NCBI GenBank assembly: GCA_963780675.1
Contig: CAWACR010000003.1
Span: 434,001-498,000 of the forward strand
Length of the DNA: 64,000 bases
From: JAHECE01 sp963780675
GTDB taxonomy: Bacteria; Actinomycetota; Actinomycetes; Actinomycetales; JAHECE01
Direction of reading: 5' to 3'
Under the pieces are notes generated by a model. The model was not told the DNA's origin and made no database searches. It saw only the letters and a list, made by a program, of their open reading frames with translations. Numbering within the stretch: the stretch's first letter is position 1; every line of letters begins with the position of its first letter. Positions 44,937 through 53,854 of the stretch are shown piece by piece. The translations under genes were made by a program, and so were the position numbers.

Positions 44937-46556
44937 ATGAGCAGCCAGGCAGCACCCGAGGCGCGCGCCCTCGCCGACATCGAGGTCTACGACACGACCC
45001 TGCGCGACGGCGCCCAGCAGGAGGGCATGAACCTCTCCGTCGCGGACAAGATGGCGATCGCGGTCCTCCTGGACGAGTTGGGCGTCAACTTCATCGAGGG
45101 CGGCTGGCCCGGCGCGATCCCGAAGGACACCGAGTTCTTCAAGCGCGTCGCCAAGGAGCTGGACTTCAGGCACGCCGACTTCGCGGCCTTCGGCGCGACC
45201 CGCAAGCCGGGGGTGCAGGCCTACCAGGACACCCAGGTGCTCGACCTCGTGGACTCCGAGGCGCCGGTGGTCACCCTGGTGGCCAAGAGCGACATCCGAC
45301 ACGTCGAGCGGGCGCTGCGCACCACCGGCGAGGAGAACCTCGCGATGATCCGCGACACGGTGAGCTTCCTCGTCGACGAGGGCCGCCGCGTCATCCTCGA
45401 CGCCGAGCACTTCTTCGACGGCTACCGCCACGACCCCGCCTACACCATCGCCGCGACGGTCGCCGCGTTCGAGGCCGGCGCCGAGACGGTCGTCCTGTGC
45501 GACACCAACGGTGGCATGCTCCCGGACTGGGTCCACGAGATCGTCGCCACGGTCGCCACCGAGGTGGACGGCCGGCTGGGCATGCACGCGCACAACGACT
45601 CGGGCTGCGCCGTCGCCAACTCCCTCGCAGCGCTCGCCGCCGGTGCGCGCCACGTGCAGGGCACGATCAACGGCTACGGCGAGCGCACGGGCAACGCCGA
45701 CCTGATCGCCGTCGTCGCCAACCTCGAGCTGAAGCGCGGCCAGCTGGTCCTCAAGGGCGAGGGCCTGCGCGAGGCCACCCGCCTGGCCCACTCGATCAGC
45801 GAGATCACGAACATCAGCCCCTTCGGCCGTCAGCCGTACGTCGGCGCCAGCGCCTTCGCGCACAAGGCCGGCCTGCACGCGAGCGCCATCAAGATCGACC
45901 CGGACATGTACCAGCACGTCGACCCGTCCGGCGTCGGGAACGACATGCGCATGCTCGTCTCGGACATGGCGGGCCGCGCGAGCATCGAGCTCAAGGGCCG
46001 CGAGCTGGGCTTCGACCTCTCCGGGAAGTCCGACCTCCTCGGCCGCGTCACCCAGCGGGTCAAGGACGCCGAGGCTGCCGGGTACACCTACGACGCCGCC
46101 GACGCCTCCTTCTACCTGATGCTCCGCGAGGAGCTCGACGGCGCCCGCCCCGAGTACTTCCGGGTGGAGAGCTGGCGGACCATCACCGAGAACCCGGGGA
46201 GCCGCGGCGAGGACGCGACGGCCGAGGCGACGGTGAAGCTACGCGCCGGCGGCCGGCGCTCCGTCACGACGGGCGAGGGCAACGGGCCCGTCAACGCGCT
46301 CGACCACGCGCTGCGGCAGGCGCTCATCGGCGTCTACCCGGAGCTGGAGCAGTTCGAGCTCATCGACTTCAAGGTGCGGATCCTCGACGCGCAGCACGGC
46401 ACGGACGCCGTGACCCGCGTGCTCATCGAGACCACCGACGGTCTGCACAGCTGGAGCACCGTCGGCGTGGGCCCGAACCTCATCGAGGCGTCGTGGGAGG
46501 CGCTCACAGACTCGGCGGTGTACGGCCTGATCCACGCCGGCGTCGAGCCGCGCTGA
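44937..46556 (+). CDS. cimA: (R)-Citramalate synthase
   Basis: 539 residues. DRE-TIM enzyme joining pyruvate and acetyl-CoA to citramalate, giving 2-ketobutyrate without threonine. EVYDTTLRDGAQQEGMNLSV (residues 16-35), FIEGGWPGAIPKDTEFFKRV and metal ligands in GMHAHNDSGCAVANSL; the C-terminal LeuA-dimer regulatory domain (about 420-539) includes GEGNGPVNALDHALRQAL and DFKVRILDAQHGTDAVTRV. The GGWPG-PKD-EFF pattern separates this family from 2-isopropylmalate synthase, with which it is easily confused. GGAGAG about 10 nt before the ATG. Under the Leu-Ile-Ile attenuator. Confidence 0.92.
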   Translation: MSSQAAPEARALADIEVYDTTLRDGAQQEGMNLSVADKMAIAVLLDELGVNFIEGGWPGAIPKDTEFFKRVAKELDFRHADFAAFGATRKPGVQAYQDTQVLDLVDSEAPVVTLVAKSDIRHVERALRTTGEENLAMIRDTVSFLVDEGRRVILDAEHFFDGYRHDPAYTIAATVAAFEAGAETVVLCDTNGGMLPDWVHEIVATVATEVDGRLGMHAHNDSGCAVANSLAALAAGARHVQGTINGYGERTGNADLIAVVANLELKRGQLVLKGEGLREATRLAHSISEITNISPFGRQPYVGASAFAHKAGLHASAIKIDPDMYQHVDPSGVGNDMRMLVSDMAGRASIELKGRELGFDLSGKSDLLGRVTQRVKDAEAAGYTYDAADASFYLMLREELDGARPEYFRVESWRTITENPGSRGEDATAEATVKLRAGGRRSVTTGEGNGPVNALDHALRQALIGVYPELEQFELIDFKVRILDAQHGTDAVTRVLIETTDGLHSWSTVGVGPNLIEASWEALTDSAVYGLIHAGVEPR

Positions 46557-46567
46557 GCGGCGCGCCG

Positions 46568-47642
46568 GTGAGGCGCGTCCGCGGCCGGTTCGACGTTCCC
46601 GGCCGCCGGGCCGCCGTCGTCGTCGAGGGCACGGCCGACGGCGCCGTCCTCGAGGCGGCCGACGTCGCCGTCGAGGGGCCCGGGTCCGAGGCGCCTGAGC
46701 TGCCGGTGGCCGAGGAGGCGCTCGCCCGGGTGGGCGAGGTCCTGGTGGGTGCGTCGATGGCCGACGGCGTCGCCCGCCTGGCCGCGCGGGTCGAGGCCGT
46801 GATCGGGCCTGGTCCCGCCTGGCTGCCCGAGGCCACCGCGGTCGCGGTGCGGCGGGCACTCGGCGATGCGACGGACTGGGCCGAGCACTCTTTCGAGGTC
46901 ATCCACGACGGCGCGCTGGCCCCGGCCACGCACATGGCGCTGGACCAGGTGCTCGCCGAGTCCGTGGGCGCCGGCGAGCGGCGGGCCACCCTGCGGATCT
47001 GGGAGTGGGACGCCCCCGCCGTCGTCCTCGGCTCGTTCCAGTCCCTGCGCAACGAGGTGGACCCGGGCGGGGCCGTGCGCCACGGCGTGAGCGTGGTCCG
47101 GCGCGTCTCGGGCGGCGGCGCGATGTTCATCCAGCCCGAGGGCGCCATCACCTTCTCGCTCACCGTGCCCGCCTCCCTCGTCGAGGGGATGAGCTTCGCG
47201 ACCTCGTACGCCTTCCTCGACGACTGGGTGGTGGCTGCCCTGCGAGGGTTGGGGATCCAGGCGTCGTACGTCCCGCTCAACGACATCGCCTCGCCTCGCG
47301 GGAAGATCGCCGGCGCCGCCCAGAAGCGGCTGGCGAGCGGCGCCGTCCTGCACCACGTCACGATGGCGTACGACATGGACTCCGCCGTCATGCTCGAGGT
47401 CCTGACGGACCTTCCGTCCACCCCTCGCCGAGCGGGGCACGAAGAGCGCCCAGAAACGCGTGGACCCCCTGCGCAGCCAGACCGACCTGCCCCGCGCCGC
47501 CGTCGTCGAGGCGTTGAAGGCGACCTTCCGCGGGCGGTACCGGTGCGTCGAGGGCGCGGTCACGCCGGCTGAGCGGGAGCGCGCCGAGCGCCTGGCCGCG
47601 GAGAAGTTCGCGACGCCGGAGTGGACCGCCCGCGTGCCGTAG
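46568..47642 (+). CDS. lplA: Lipoate-protein ligase A family protein (one frameshift in this assembly)
   Basis: About 358 residues once an extra C in the run at 47,421-47,424 is removed. The BPL/LplA/LipB catalytic domain begins about residue 105: HMALDQVLAESVG, LRIWEWDAPAVVLGSFQS, VVRRVSGGGAMFIQPEGAITFSL and the catalytic Lys region SPRGKIAGAAQKRLASGAVLHHVT. It attaches lipoate (or octanoate) to E2 subunits and GcvH. Residues about 1-75 (RGRFDVPGRRAAVVVEG...EEALARVGEVLVGASM) look like the LplA accessory domain, normally C-terminal in E. coli, so the order seems permuted. GTG start, weak ribosome site. Exact substrate uncertain. Confidence 0.85.
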
Positions 47643-47674
47643 CCGCCGCCACCGGGCGGGTCACGCGTCGGAGC

Positions 47675-47772
47675 GGCGGCGTGCAGGCGCCGACGACGGG
47701 CAACCCGTCGGGCTCGTTCCTCGCCCGACGGCCAGGCCCATCCACGCCCACCGTCGGCGCCTGCACGCCGCC
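47675..47772. repeat. Long nested inverted repeat between lplA and yggS
   Basis: Perfect 20-bp arms at 47675-47694 and 47753-47772 enclose a second hairpin, CCGTCGGGC (47706-47714) with GCCCGACGG (47724-47732). It lies between convergent genes, so at minimum it can end both transcripts; its size is unusual for a terminator. Confidence 0.8.
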
Positions 47773-47827
47773 TTCGTCCGGCTTCCGGCTCGCCTTCGCG
47801 GACAGACCGCCACCCGTCGGGACGGCA

Positions 47828-48538
47828 TCACGGCCGTGGGCCGAAGACCGCCGAGCCGACTCGGACCAGCGTCGAACCCGCGGCGATCGCCTGCTCGAGG
47901 TCGCCACTCATGCCCATCGACAACTCGGTCGCGTGCTCCGTGCCCGGTGCGCCAGGGGCGAGGATCTCGTCGCGGAGCCGGGCGAGGCGCTCGAAGGACG
48001 CGCGCACCACGTCCGTGTCCGGCGAGTTCGCGCCGATCGTCATGAGGCCGCGCAGCCGCAGCGCAGGGAGCGCGCCCACGGCGTAGGCGAGGTCGAGGGC
48101 GTGCTCGGGGGCGACGCCGGACTTCGTCGGCTCGCCGGAGGTGTTGACCTGGACGAACACGTCGAGGACCCGGCCCGACCGCTCGGCCGCTCGGTCCAGG
48201 CGCGTGGCGAGCGCGGCGTCGTCGACGGTCTGCACGCACGCCACCCACGGCAGCACGTGGCTCACCTTGTTGGACTGCAGGTGCCCGATGAAGTGCATCT
48301 CATGGGGGTGGCCGGCGAGTTCCGGGCCCATCGCGAGGAGTTCCTGGGCGCGGTTGTGACCGAGGAGGTGCGCGCCTGAGTCGATCGCCGTCCGGACCGC
48401 ATCCGGCGTCTGCGTCTTCACCGCGAGGAGGAGGTCGACCTCGGCGGGGTCCCGTCCGACGCTGAGCGCCGCGGCGTCGATCCGGTCGCGGACCCGGGCC
48501 AGCCGCTCGGCGATCTCGGCGGCGCCGGCGCGGTCCAT
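47828..48538 (-). CDS. yggS: YggS-family PLP homeostasis protein
   Basis: 236 residues. Alanine-racemase-like barrel that binds PLP without known catalysis (PLPBP/YggS). PLP Lys41 in LLLAVKTQTPDAV, LLGHNRAQELLAMGPELA, MHFIGHLQSNKVSHVLPWV, VFVQVNTSGEPTKSGVAPE, LRGLMTIGANSPD and ELSMGMSGDLEQAIAAGSTLVRVGSAVFG. The usual Ser before the PLP lysine (V-S-K) is absent here (V-K). ATG 7 nt behind TAGCCT, no Shine-Dalgarno sequence. Confidence 0.95.
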   Translation of the reverse strand: MDRAGAAEIAERLARVRDRIDAAALSVGRDPAEVDLLLAVKTQTPDAVRTAIDSGAHLLGHNRAQELLAMGPELAGHPHEMHFIGHLQSNKVSHVLPWVACVQTVDDAALATRLDRAAERSGRVLDVFVQVNTSGEPTKSGVAPEHALDLAYAVGALPALRLRGLMTIGANSPDTDVVRASFERLARLRDEILAPGAPGTEHATELSMGMSGDLEQAIAAGSTLVRVGSAVFGPRP

Positions 48539-48545
48539 GGGAGGG

Positions 48546-48551
48546 AGGCTA
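48546..48551 (-). promoter_or_regulatory. -10 element of yggS
   Basis: TAGCCT on the minus strand, 7 nt before the ATG at 48538. Confidence 0.55.
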
Positions 48552-48641
48552 TCGCCGTCGTCCCGGTGGGTGCCCCGATCAGGGGCGGATCAGGGGGTCC
48601 CCGATTCGGCGCGTGGGTGCTGAGCAGGGACACTGGACGAC

Positions 48642-49031
48642 GTGAACACGCTGCTCAACATCATCTGGCTCGTCCTGGCGGGCTTCTGGTTGGCCCTCGG
48701 CTACGTCGTCGCGGGCATCATCGCCTGCATCCTCATCATCACGATCCCGTTCGGGATCGCCTCCTTCCGGATCGCCGGGTACGCGCTGTGGCCCTTCGGG
48801 CGCACGGTGGTCAGCAAGCCGACCTCCGGGGTGATGTCGTTCCTCGGCAACGTCATCTGGGTGCTGGTGGCGGGGATCTGGTTGGCGCTGGAGCACCTGA
48901 TCACAGGCGTGCTGCTGTGCCTGACGATCATCGGCATCCCGCTGGGGATCGCGAACTTCAAGCTCATCCCGGTGTCGCTCGCACCGCTCGGCAAGGAGAT
49001 CGTGCCGAGCGAGCAGGCGTTCGCCGGCTGA
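48642..49031 (+). CDS. YccF-domain inner membrane protein
   Basis: 129 residues with two copies of the YccF motif: FWLALGYVVAGIIACILIITIPFGIASFRIAGYALWPFG (about 15-53) and IWLALEHLITGVLLCLTIIGIPLGIANFKLIPVSLAPLG (about 78-116). About four membrane segments. Function of YccF proteins is unknown. GTG start 7 nt behind GACACT, possibly leaderless. Diverges from yggS across 103 nt. Confidence 0.92.
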   Translation: MNTLLNIIWLVLAGFWLALGYVVAGIIACILIITIPFGIASFRIAGYALWPFGRTVVSKPTSGVMSFLGNVIWVLVAGIWLALEHLITGVLLCLTIIGIPLGIANFKLIPVSLAPLGKEIVPSEQAFAG

Positions 49032-49075
49032 GCGGCTGCGCCAGGTCGAGGCACATCACGCGAGGTCGAGGTTCT

Positions 49076-49113
49076 GACGCGAGGTCGAGGCGTGGGATCC
49101 TCGACCTCGCGTC
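49076..49113. terminator. Hairpin within a cgaggtcgagg repeat patch
   Basis: 15-bp perfect arms (49076-49090 with 49099-49113) and 8-nt loop between convergent yccF and ybaK. The word CGAGGTCGAGG or its complement recurs several times from 49,044 to 49,157, so alternative pairings exist. Confidence 0.75.
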
Positions 49114-49162
49114 CCGGCCTCGACCTGGGCTCGCTGACCTCGACCTCGGCTCGGGGGGCGGT

Positions 49163-49669
49163 TCAGGCCCTGCCGATGGGCGCCGTCGTCGCCTCCGTGA
49201 GGTTGACCAGGTCCGACGGCGCGACCTCCACCTGCAGACCCCGGCGCCCCGCGCTGACGATGACCGTGTCGAGGTCGAGCGCGGAGGTGTCGACCACGGT
49301 GCGCAGCCGCGTCTTCTGTCCGAACGGCGAGATGCCACCGACGACGTAGCCGGTGGCCCGTTCGGCCGCCGCCTTGTCCGCCATCGCTGCCTTCTTGCCG
49401 CCGACGGCGCCTGCGAGCGCCTTGAGGTCGAGCTTGCCGGAGACCGGCACGACGGCGACGACGAGGTCGCCGTCGACGGCGGCCAGGAGGGTCTTGAAGA
49501 CCTGGGCGGGGTCGGCGCCGAGCGCGGTCGCGACCTCCATGCCGAAGCCGAGTTCGGAGGTCGGGTCGTGCTCATACGGGCGCGGGATGTGGGGGACGCC
49601 CGCCTTCTCGAGGGCGACGAGGGCCGGGGTGCCGGCGCCGGGGGCGCCCTTGGGCTTCTTGCTGCTCAC
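49163..49669 (-). CDS. ybaK: Cys-tRNA(Pro)/Cys-tRNA(Cys) deacylase (YbaK/EbsC)
   Basis: 168 residues. Trans-editing enzyme hydrolysing Cys-tRNA-Pro. TPALVALEKAGVPHIPRPYEHD, ALGADPAQVFKTLLAAVDG with the essential Lys, GKLDLKALAGAVGGKKAAM and GYVVGGISPFGQKTRLRTVVD. GTG 49669 is preferred because GGGAGG lies about 9 nt before it; ATG 49678 directly abuts that site. Strand and spacing make it downstream of the propeller glycosidase, with a long palindrome between. Confidence 0.93.
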   Translation of the reverse strand: MSSKKPKGAPGAGTPALVALEKAGVPHIPRPYEHDPTSELGFGMEVATALGADPAQVFKTLLAAVDGDLVVAVVPVSGKLDLKALAGAVGGKKAAMADKAAAERATGYVVGGISPFGQKTRLRTVVDTSALDLDTVIVSAGRRGLQVEVAPSDLVNLTEATTAPIGRA

Positions 49670-49744
49670 GAGGGACATCCTCCCGCAGGAGGCCGCCGGC
49701 CGACACGTCCCAGACGTCGCCGCCCGCCCCGCCCCGTCCCGCCC

Positions 49745-49806
49745 CGCCGAACGCGGGGTTCTGGGTCGAATGGCGCCGCATTCCACCCATAACCCCGCGT
49801 TCGGCG
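49745..49806. repeat. Extragenic palindrome, copy 1
   Basis: 28-bp arms (49745-49772 and 49779-49806) with two mismatches and a 6-nt loop; core CGCCGAACGCGGGGTT. Nearly identical to the element at 51042-51105. Lies between the glycosidase stop and the ybaK start. Confidence 0.88.
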
Positions 49807-49873
49807 CGGAGGGGCGGGCAGTCGGCGGGGCCGGGCGAACGGCGAAGGGTCGGGGGCGGGTTGCGGTGTCGCG

Positions 49874-50876
49874 TCAGGCGCTGAGATCGGTGCCGGACGC
49901 GGCAGCCAGGTCGGTCACCAGCGCGGGGATCGTGGCCACCCGCAGGTTGCCGTCCGGGCCCCACTCCACCGGCATCGGGTCGGAGAGCCCGCCCATGAAC
50001 TCCCCGTCAGCCCCGAGGTGGAACGCGAAGAGCCACCACGCGCCGTCGCGGTCCTGGACCAGCCGACCGCAGTAGAGCGTCTCGTCGGTGAGCCGCGTCG
50101 CGCGGGAGATGTCGAACGGCCCGGTGAGCGAGTCGGCCGGCACGGCCCACACGCCGCCTCGCTCGCCGGCCGCGCGCCGCTCCGGCCGACATCTGACCGT
50201 GCAGGCAGTTGAAGATCAGCACCGCGCGGCCGTTCACCACCTCGACCTGGGGCACCTCGAGCTGGCCGAAGCCGCTCTCCGGACCGGTCAGCGGCGGCCG
50301 GACCTCCCACGTGATGAGGTCGCGCGAGGTGGCGTGCCCGATGACGCCGCGCCCATCGGGGGCGCCGTCCTTCGTCCGCGCCGTGACGAGCATGTGCCAG
50401 CCGTCACCGCCCGGGTCCGCGAAGACCCACGGGTCACGCCACGCCTCGTCGAACCAGCCCCCGTCGGCGAGCTTCTCATACCATCGGGCGTCGGCCTCGA
50501 GGAGGGCGACGCCCGACGTCGTCTCCCACGTGAAGAGGTCGCGGGACGTCGCGACCCCGATCCGCTGGACGAGGCCGGACTCCGCCCGGCTGCACCCCGT
50601 GTAGAACAGGCGCCACACCCCGTCGTCGCCGCGGACGATCGACCCGGTCCATGTCGCGTAGTCGTCGAACGCGGGGGAGTCCGCGGCCACCAACGCATCC
50701 GCGACCTCCTCCCAGTGCCACAGATCCGTCGAGACCGCGTGACCGACCGACGCCCGCAGGTGCCGACGCTCGGGGTCGCCCAGCGCGCGGGAAGCCTTGA
50801 GGTAGAAGCAGTGGAACTGTTCGCCGTCGTCGGCGAACCACATGTCCCAGGTCCAGGCATCGGGCAGCACGTACAC
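49874..50876 (-). CDS. Five-bladed beta-propeller glycosidase, GH32/GH43/GH68-like (one frameshift in this assembly)
   Basis: About 333 residues when an extra base near 50,183 is removed. TWDMWFADDGEQFHCFYL supplies a candidate nucleophile Asp11, AWRDPWVFAD the RDP Asp148 and FGQLEVPQVEVV the acid/base Glu207, the usual carboxylate triad of this fold. Repeats of the type SRDLFTWE, TSRDLITWE and STDLWHWEE mark blade edges. No signal peptide, so it probably acts inside the cell on imported fructosides or arabinosides; substrate not decidable. GTG start. Flanked on both sides by copies of the same palindrome. Confidence 0.82.
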
Positions 50877-51041
50877 AGGTGGCCTCGCAGGGGGAGATGA
50901 GGTCGGGAAAGGATCCGGAGATGGTCGCCGGCGGAGCGGCGCGCCGTCGTCGCAGCGCGGGCCAGCGCAGGAGCGTGCCCGAACGCCGAGGACCGGTCAA
51001 GCCCGTCGGCGAGTCGCCCCCGCGCCCGCCCGACCCCCGCT

Positions 51042-51105
51042 CCGCCGAACGCGGGGTTATGGGTCGAATGCGCTCCCATTCGACCCATAACCCCGCGTTC
51101 GGCGG
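51042..51105. repeat. Extragenic palindrome, copy 2
   Basis: Perfect 29-bp arms (51042-51070 and 51077-51105) with a 6-nt loop. Lies between the helicase stop and the glycosidase start. Confidence 0.92.
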
Positions 51106-51138
51106 GAGGCCCGGGCGGCGGGAGGGCGGGCCGGCGGG

Positions 51139-53742
51139 TCAGGTGGTCGGCTGGGGACCGACCGCGAGGACGCGGACGACGACGGCGCCCGCCTCGTCGC
51201 TCGCGTCCAGGTCCACCTCCGCGGTGACGGCCCAGTCGCGGTCGCCCTCGGGGTCCTCCAGCACCTGCCGCACGCGCCAGAGGCGCCCGGTCTCCGCGAT
51301 GTCGACGAGCGCCGCCGCCCGCGCGGACGCCCCGATCCCGATCTCGTCGTACTCCGCCCAGTAGCCCTCGAGCGCGTCCTCCCACACCGCGGCGTCCCAG
51401 CCGGACCCGGCGTCGAGCGCACCCAGCCCCGCGTAGTCCTCCCGCGCGGCGAGCTCGACCCGCCGGAACAGCGCGTTGCGGACCAGCACCCGGAAGGCGC
51501 GCGGGTTCGCGGTGACGCGGCGCTCGCCGTCGTCGGACGTCCCGAGGCGCACGTCGCCGAACCGCACGTCGTCGCCGACGCCGCCCCCCGCGCCCGCAAC
51601 CCCGCCCACACCGGTCGCCATGAGCTCCTCCCACTCCGCGAGGAGCGAGGAGTCCACCGAGCGCACCATCTCGCCGAGCCACTCGATGACGTCCTCGAGC
51701 TCGTCGTTGCGCGCCTCGGGCGGCACCACCTGCCGCAGCGCCTTGTAGGCGTCGGAGAGATAGCGCAGGATCACGCCCTCCGAGCGGGCCAGCCCGTAGC
51801 GGGAGACGAGCTCGGGGAACGTCATCGCGCGCTCCACCATCTCGCGCACCACCGACTTCGGCTTGAGCTCGTAGTCGGCCACCCACGGGTGCGAGCGCCG
51901 GTAGGCGGCCAGCGCCGCCTCGAGGATGTCTGCGAGCGGTCGCGGATAGGTGACGCCCTCCAGGAGCGCCATGCGCTCGTCGTACTCGATGCCCTCGGCC
52001 TTCATGGCGGCCACGGCCTCGCCGCGCGCGGACTTCTCCTGGGCGATGAGCACCGGTCGCGGGTCCTCGAGCGTCGCCTCGATGACGGACACGACGTCGA
52101 GCGCGTAGTCCGGCGCCTCGGGGTCCAGCAGCTCCAGGGCCGCGAGGGCGAAGGGGGACAACGGCGCGTTGAGCGCGAAGTCCTCGGGGAGGTCGATGGT
52201 CAGCCGCACGCGCCGACCCTGCAGGTCGGGCGCCGACAGCCGCTCCACCACGCCCCCCGCCCGCAGGGAGCGGTAGATCGCGATGGCCCGGCGCAGGTGC
52301 GGGTCGCGCGCCACCGGCGGCTCGTGGTTCTCGCGCAGCAGCCGCGCCATCGCGGCCACCGGGTCCCCGGGGCGCGAGAGCACACCCAGCACCATCGTGT
52401 GCGTGACGGCGAACTGGCTGGTCAGCGGCTCGGGCGCGGAGTCTCGCAGCCGCTCGAACGTCTTGTCCGTCCAGTTGACCTGACCCTCGGGCGCCTTCTT
52501 GCGCACGATGCGGCGTCTCTTGCGCTCGTCGTCGCCCGCCTTGAGCAAGGCCTTGGCGTTCTCGATGACGTGGTCGGGTGCCTGGACGATCACCTCGCCG
52601 AGCGTGTCGAACCCCGCTCGCCCCGCGCGCCCGGCGATCTGGTGGAACTCCCGGGCCGAGAGGTGCCGCGACCGGACGCCGTCGTACTTCACGAGCTGCG
52701 TGAGGACCACGGTGCGGATGGGCACGTTGATGCCCACGCCCAGGGTGTCCGTCCCGCAGATCACGCCGAGGAGTCCCTGCTGGGTGAGTCGCTCCACGAG
52801 GCGCCGGTACCGCGGCAGCATCCCCGCGTGGTGGACGCCGATGCCGGCGCGCAGCAGCCGGGACAGCGTCACCCCGAACCCGGGCCCGAAGCGGAACCCC
52901 CCGATCGCCTCGGCGATCGCGTCGCGCTGGGCCCGCGTCGCAATCGGCACCGACGTCAGCGACTGCGCCCGCTCCACCGCCGCCGCCTGGGTGAAATGGA
53001 CGACGTACGCCGGCACGCGGTGCGTCCGCACGAGCTCGAGCAGCAGGTCCTGGAGGGGCTCCAGCGAGTAGGCGAACGTCAGAGGCACGGGCCGCGGGGC
53101 GTCCGCGATGACCGCGACCTCGCGCCCCGTGCGCCGCCGCAGGTCCTCGGCGAAGAACGAGACGTCGCCGAGCGTGGCGGACATCAGCACGAACTGCGCC
53201 CCCGGCAGCTCGAGCAGCGGCACCTGCCACGCCGAGCCGCGTTGGGGGTCGGCGTAGTAGTGGAACTCGTCCATGACGACGACGGCGGTCCCGGCCTCGC
53301 CGTCGGAACCCTCGCGCAGCGCCTGGTTGGCGAGGATCTCGGCGGTGCAGCAGATGATCGGCGCGCCGGTGTTGATCGCGACGTCGCCCGTCAGCATCCC
53401 CACGCGCTCGGCCCCGAACACCGCGGTGAGGGCGAAGAACTTCTCGCTGACCAAGGCCTTGATCGGGGCCGTGTAGTACGTGCGGACGCCCCGGGCGAGG
53501 GCGGCGAGGTGCGCCCCGATCGCCACGAGCGACTTCCCCGAGCCCGTGGGGGTGGACAGGATGACGTGTGCCCCCGAGAGGATCTCCACGACCGCCTCGT
53601 CCTGGTGCGGGTAGAGCTCCAGTCCCTGGTCCCGCGCCCACGCGACGAACGCCCCGTAGACGGCGTCCGGATCGGCATCGAGGGCGCCGTCGTCGTGCGC
53701 CAAGCGCGCGAGAAGGGGCGGGAGCGGGGTCACCGGGCCCAT
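51139..53742 (-). CDS. Ski2-like DEAD/DEAH-box helicase with C-terminal DUF3516
   Basis: 867 residues. Superfamily 2 motor: ELYPHQDEAVVEIL (Q-motif region), Walker A STPTGSGKS with Lys70, Walker B DEFHYY (Asp158), LMSATLGD (motif III), GTDTLGVGINVPIRTVV and HQIAGRAGRAGFDTLGEV (motif VI). The remaining 450 residues match the actinobacterial DUF3516 tail. Substrate (RNA or DNA) is unknown. GGAGG 4 nt before ATG 53742 supports this start; an in-frame upstream start would add five residues. Confidence 0.92.
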   Translation of the reverse strand: MGPVTPLPPLLARLAHDDGALDADPDAVYGAFVAWARDQGLELYPHQDEAVVEILSGAHVILSTPTGSGKSLVAIGAHLAALARGVRTYYTAPIKALVSEKFFALTAVFGAERVGMLTGDVAINTGAPIICCTAEILANQALREGSDGEAGTAVVVMDEFHYYADPQRGSAWQVPLLELPGAQFVLMSATLGDVSFFAEDLRRRTGREVAVIADAPRPVPLTFAYSLEPLQDLLLELVRTHRVPAYVVHFTQAAAVERAQSLTSVPIATRAQRDAIAEAIGGFRFGPGFGVTLSRLLRAGIGVHHAGMLPRYRRLVERLTQQGLLGVICGTDTLGVGINVPIRTVVLTQLVKYDGVRSRHLSAREFHQIAGRAGRAGFDTLGEVIVQAPDHVIENAKALLKAGDDERKRRRIVRKKAPEGQVNWTDKTFERLRDSAPEPLTSQFAVTHTMVLGVLSRPGDPVAAMARLLRENHEPPVARDPHLRRAIAIYRSLRAGGVVERLSAPDLQGRRVRLTIDLPEDFALNAPLSPFALAALELLDPEAPDYALDVVSVIEATLEDPRPVLIAQEKSARGEAVAAMKAEGIEYDERMALLEGVTYPRPLADILEAALAAYRRSHPWVADYELKPKSVVREMVERAMTFPELVSRYGLARSEGVILRYLSDAYKALRQVVPPEARNDELEDVIEWLGEMVRSVDSSLLAEWEELMATGVGGVAGAGGGVGDDVRFGDVRLGTSDDGERRVTANPRAFRVLVRNALFRRVELAAREDYAGLGALDAGSGWDAAVWEDALEGYWAEYDEIGIGASARAAALVDIAETGRLWRVRQVLEDPEGDRDWAVTAEVDLDASDEAGAVVVRVLAVGPQPTT

Positions 53743-53854
53743 TGTCCTCCGGCGCAAGCAGCTCGGCCGACGACGGCGGCCGACCTGCCGGGCCGCCCGG
53801 CCAGTTGACGCACCAGCGGCATACGATCAGGGCTGGGCATCTGGAGGTCGGTTC

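Noticed and set aside
44937..46556. Naming this gene leuA (2-isopropylmalate synthase)
   Set aside because: The GGWPG and PKD-EFF pattern near the N-terminus is that of citramalate synthase, and the leader peptide carries isoleucine codons.
49044..49157. CRISPR-like short repeats
   Set aside because: Words are 11 bp, irregularly spaced and in both orientations; no cas genes.
49745..51105. Terminal inverted repeats of an insertion sequence
   Set aside because: No transposase lies between them, and each copy is itself a complete palindrome rather than one half of a pair.
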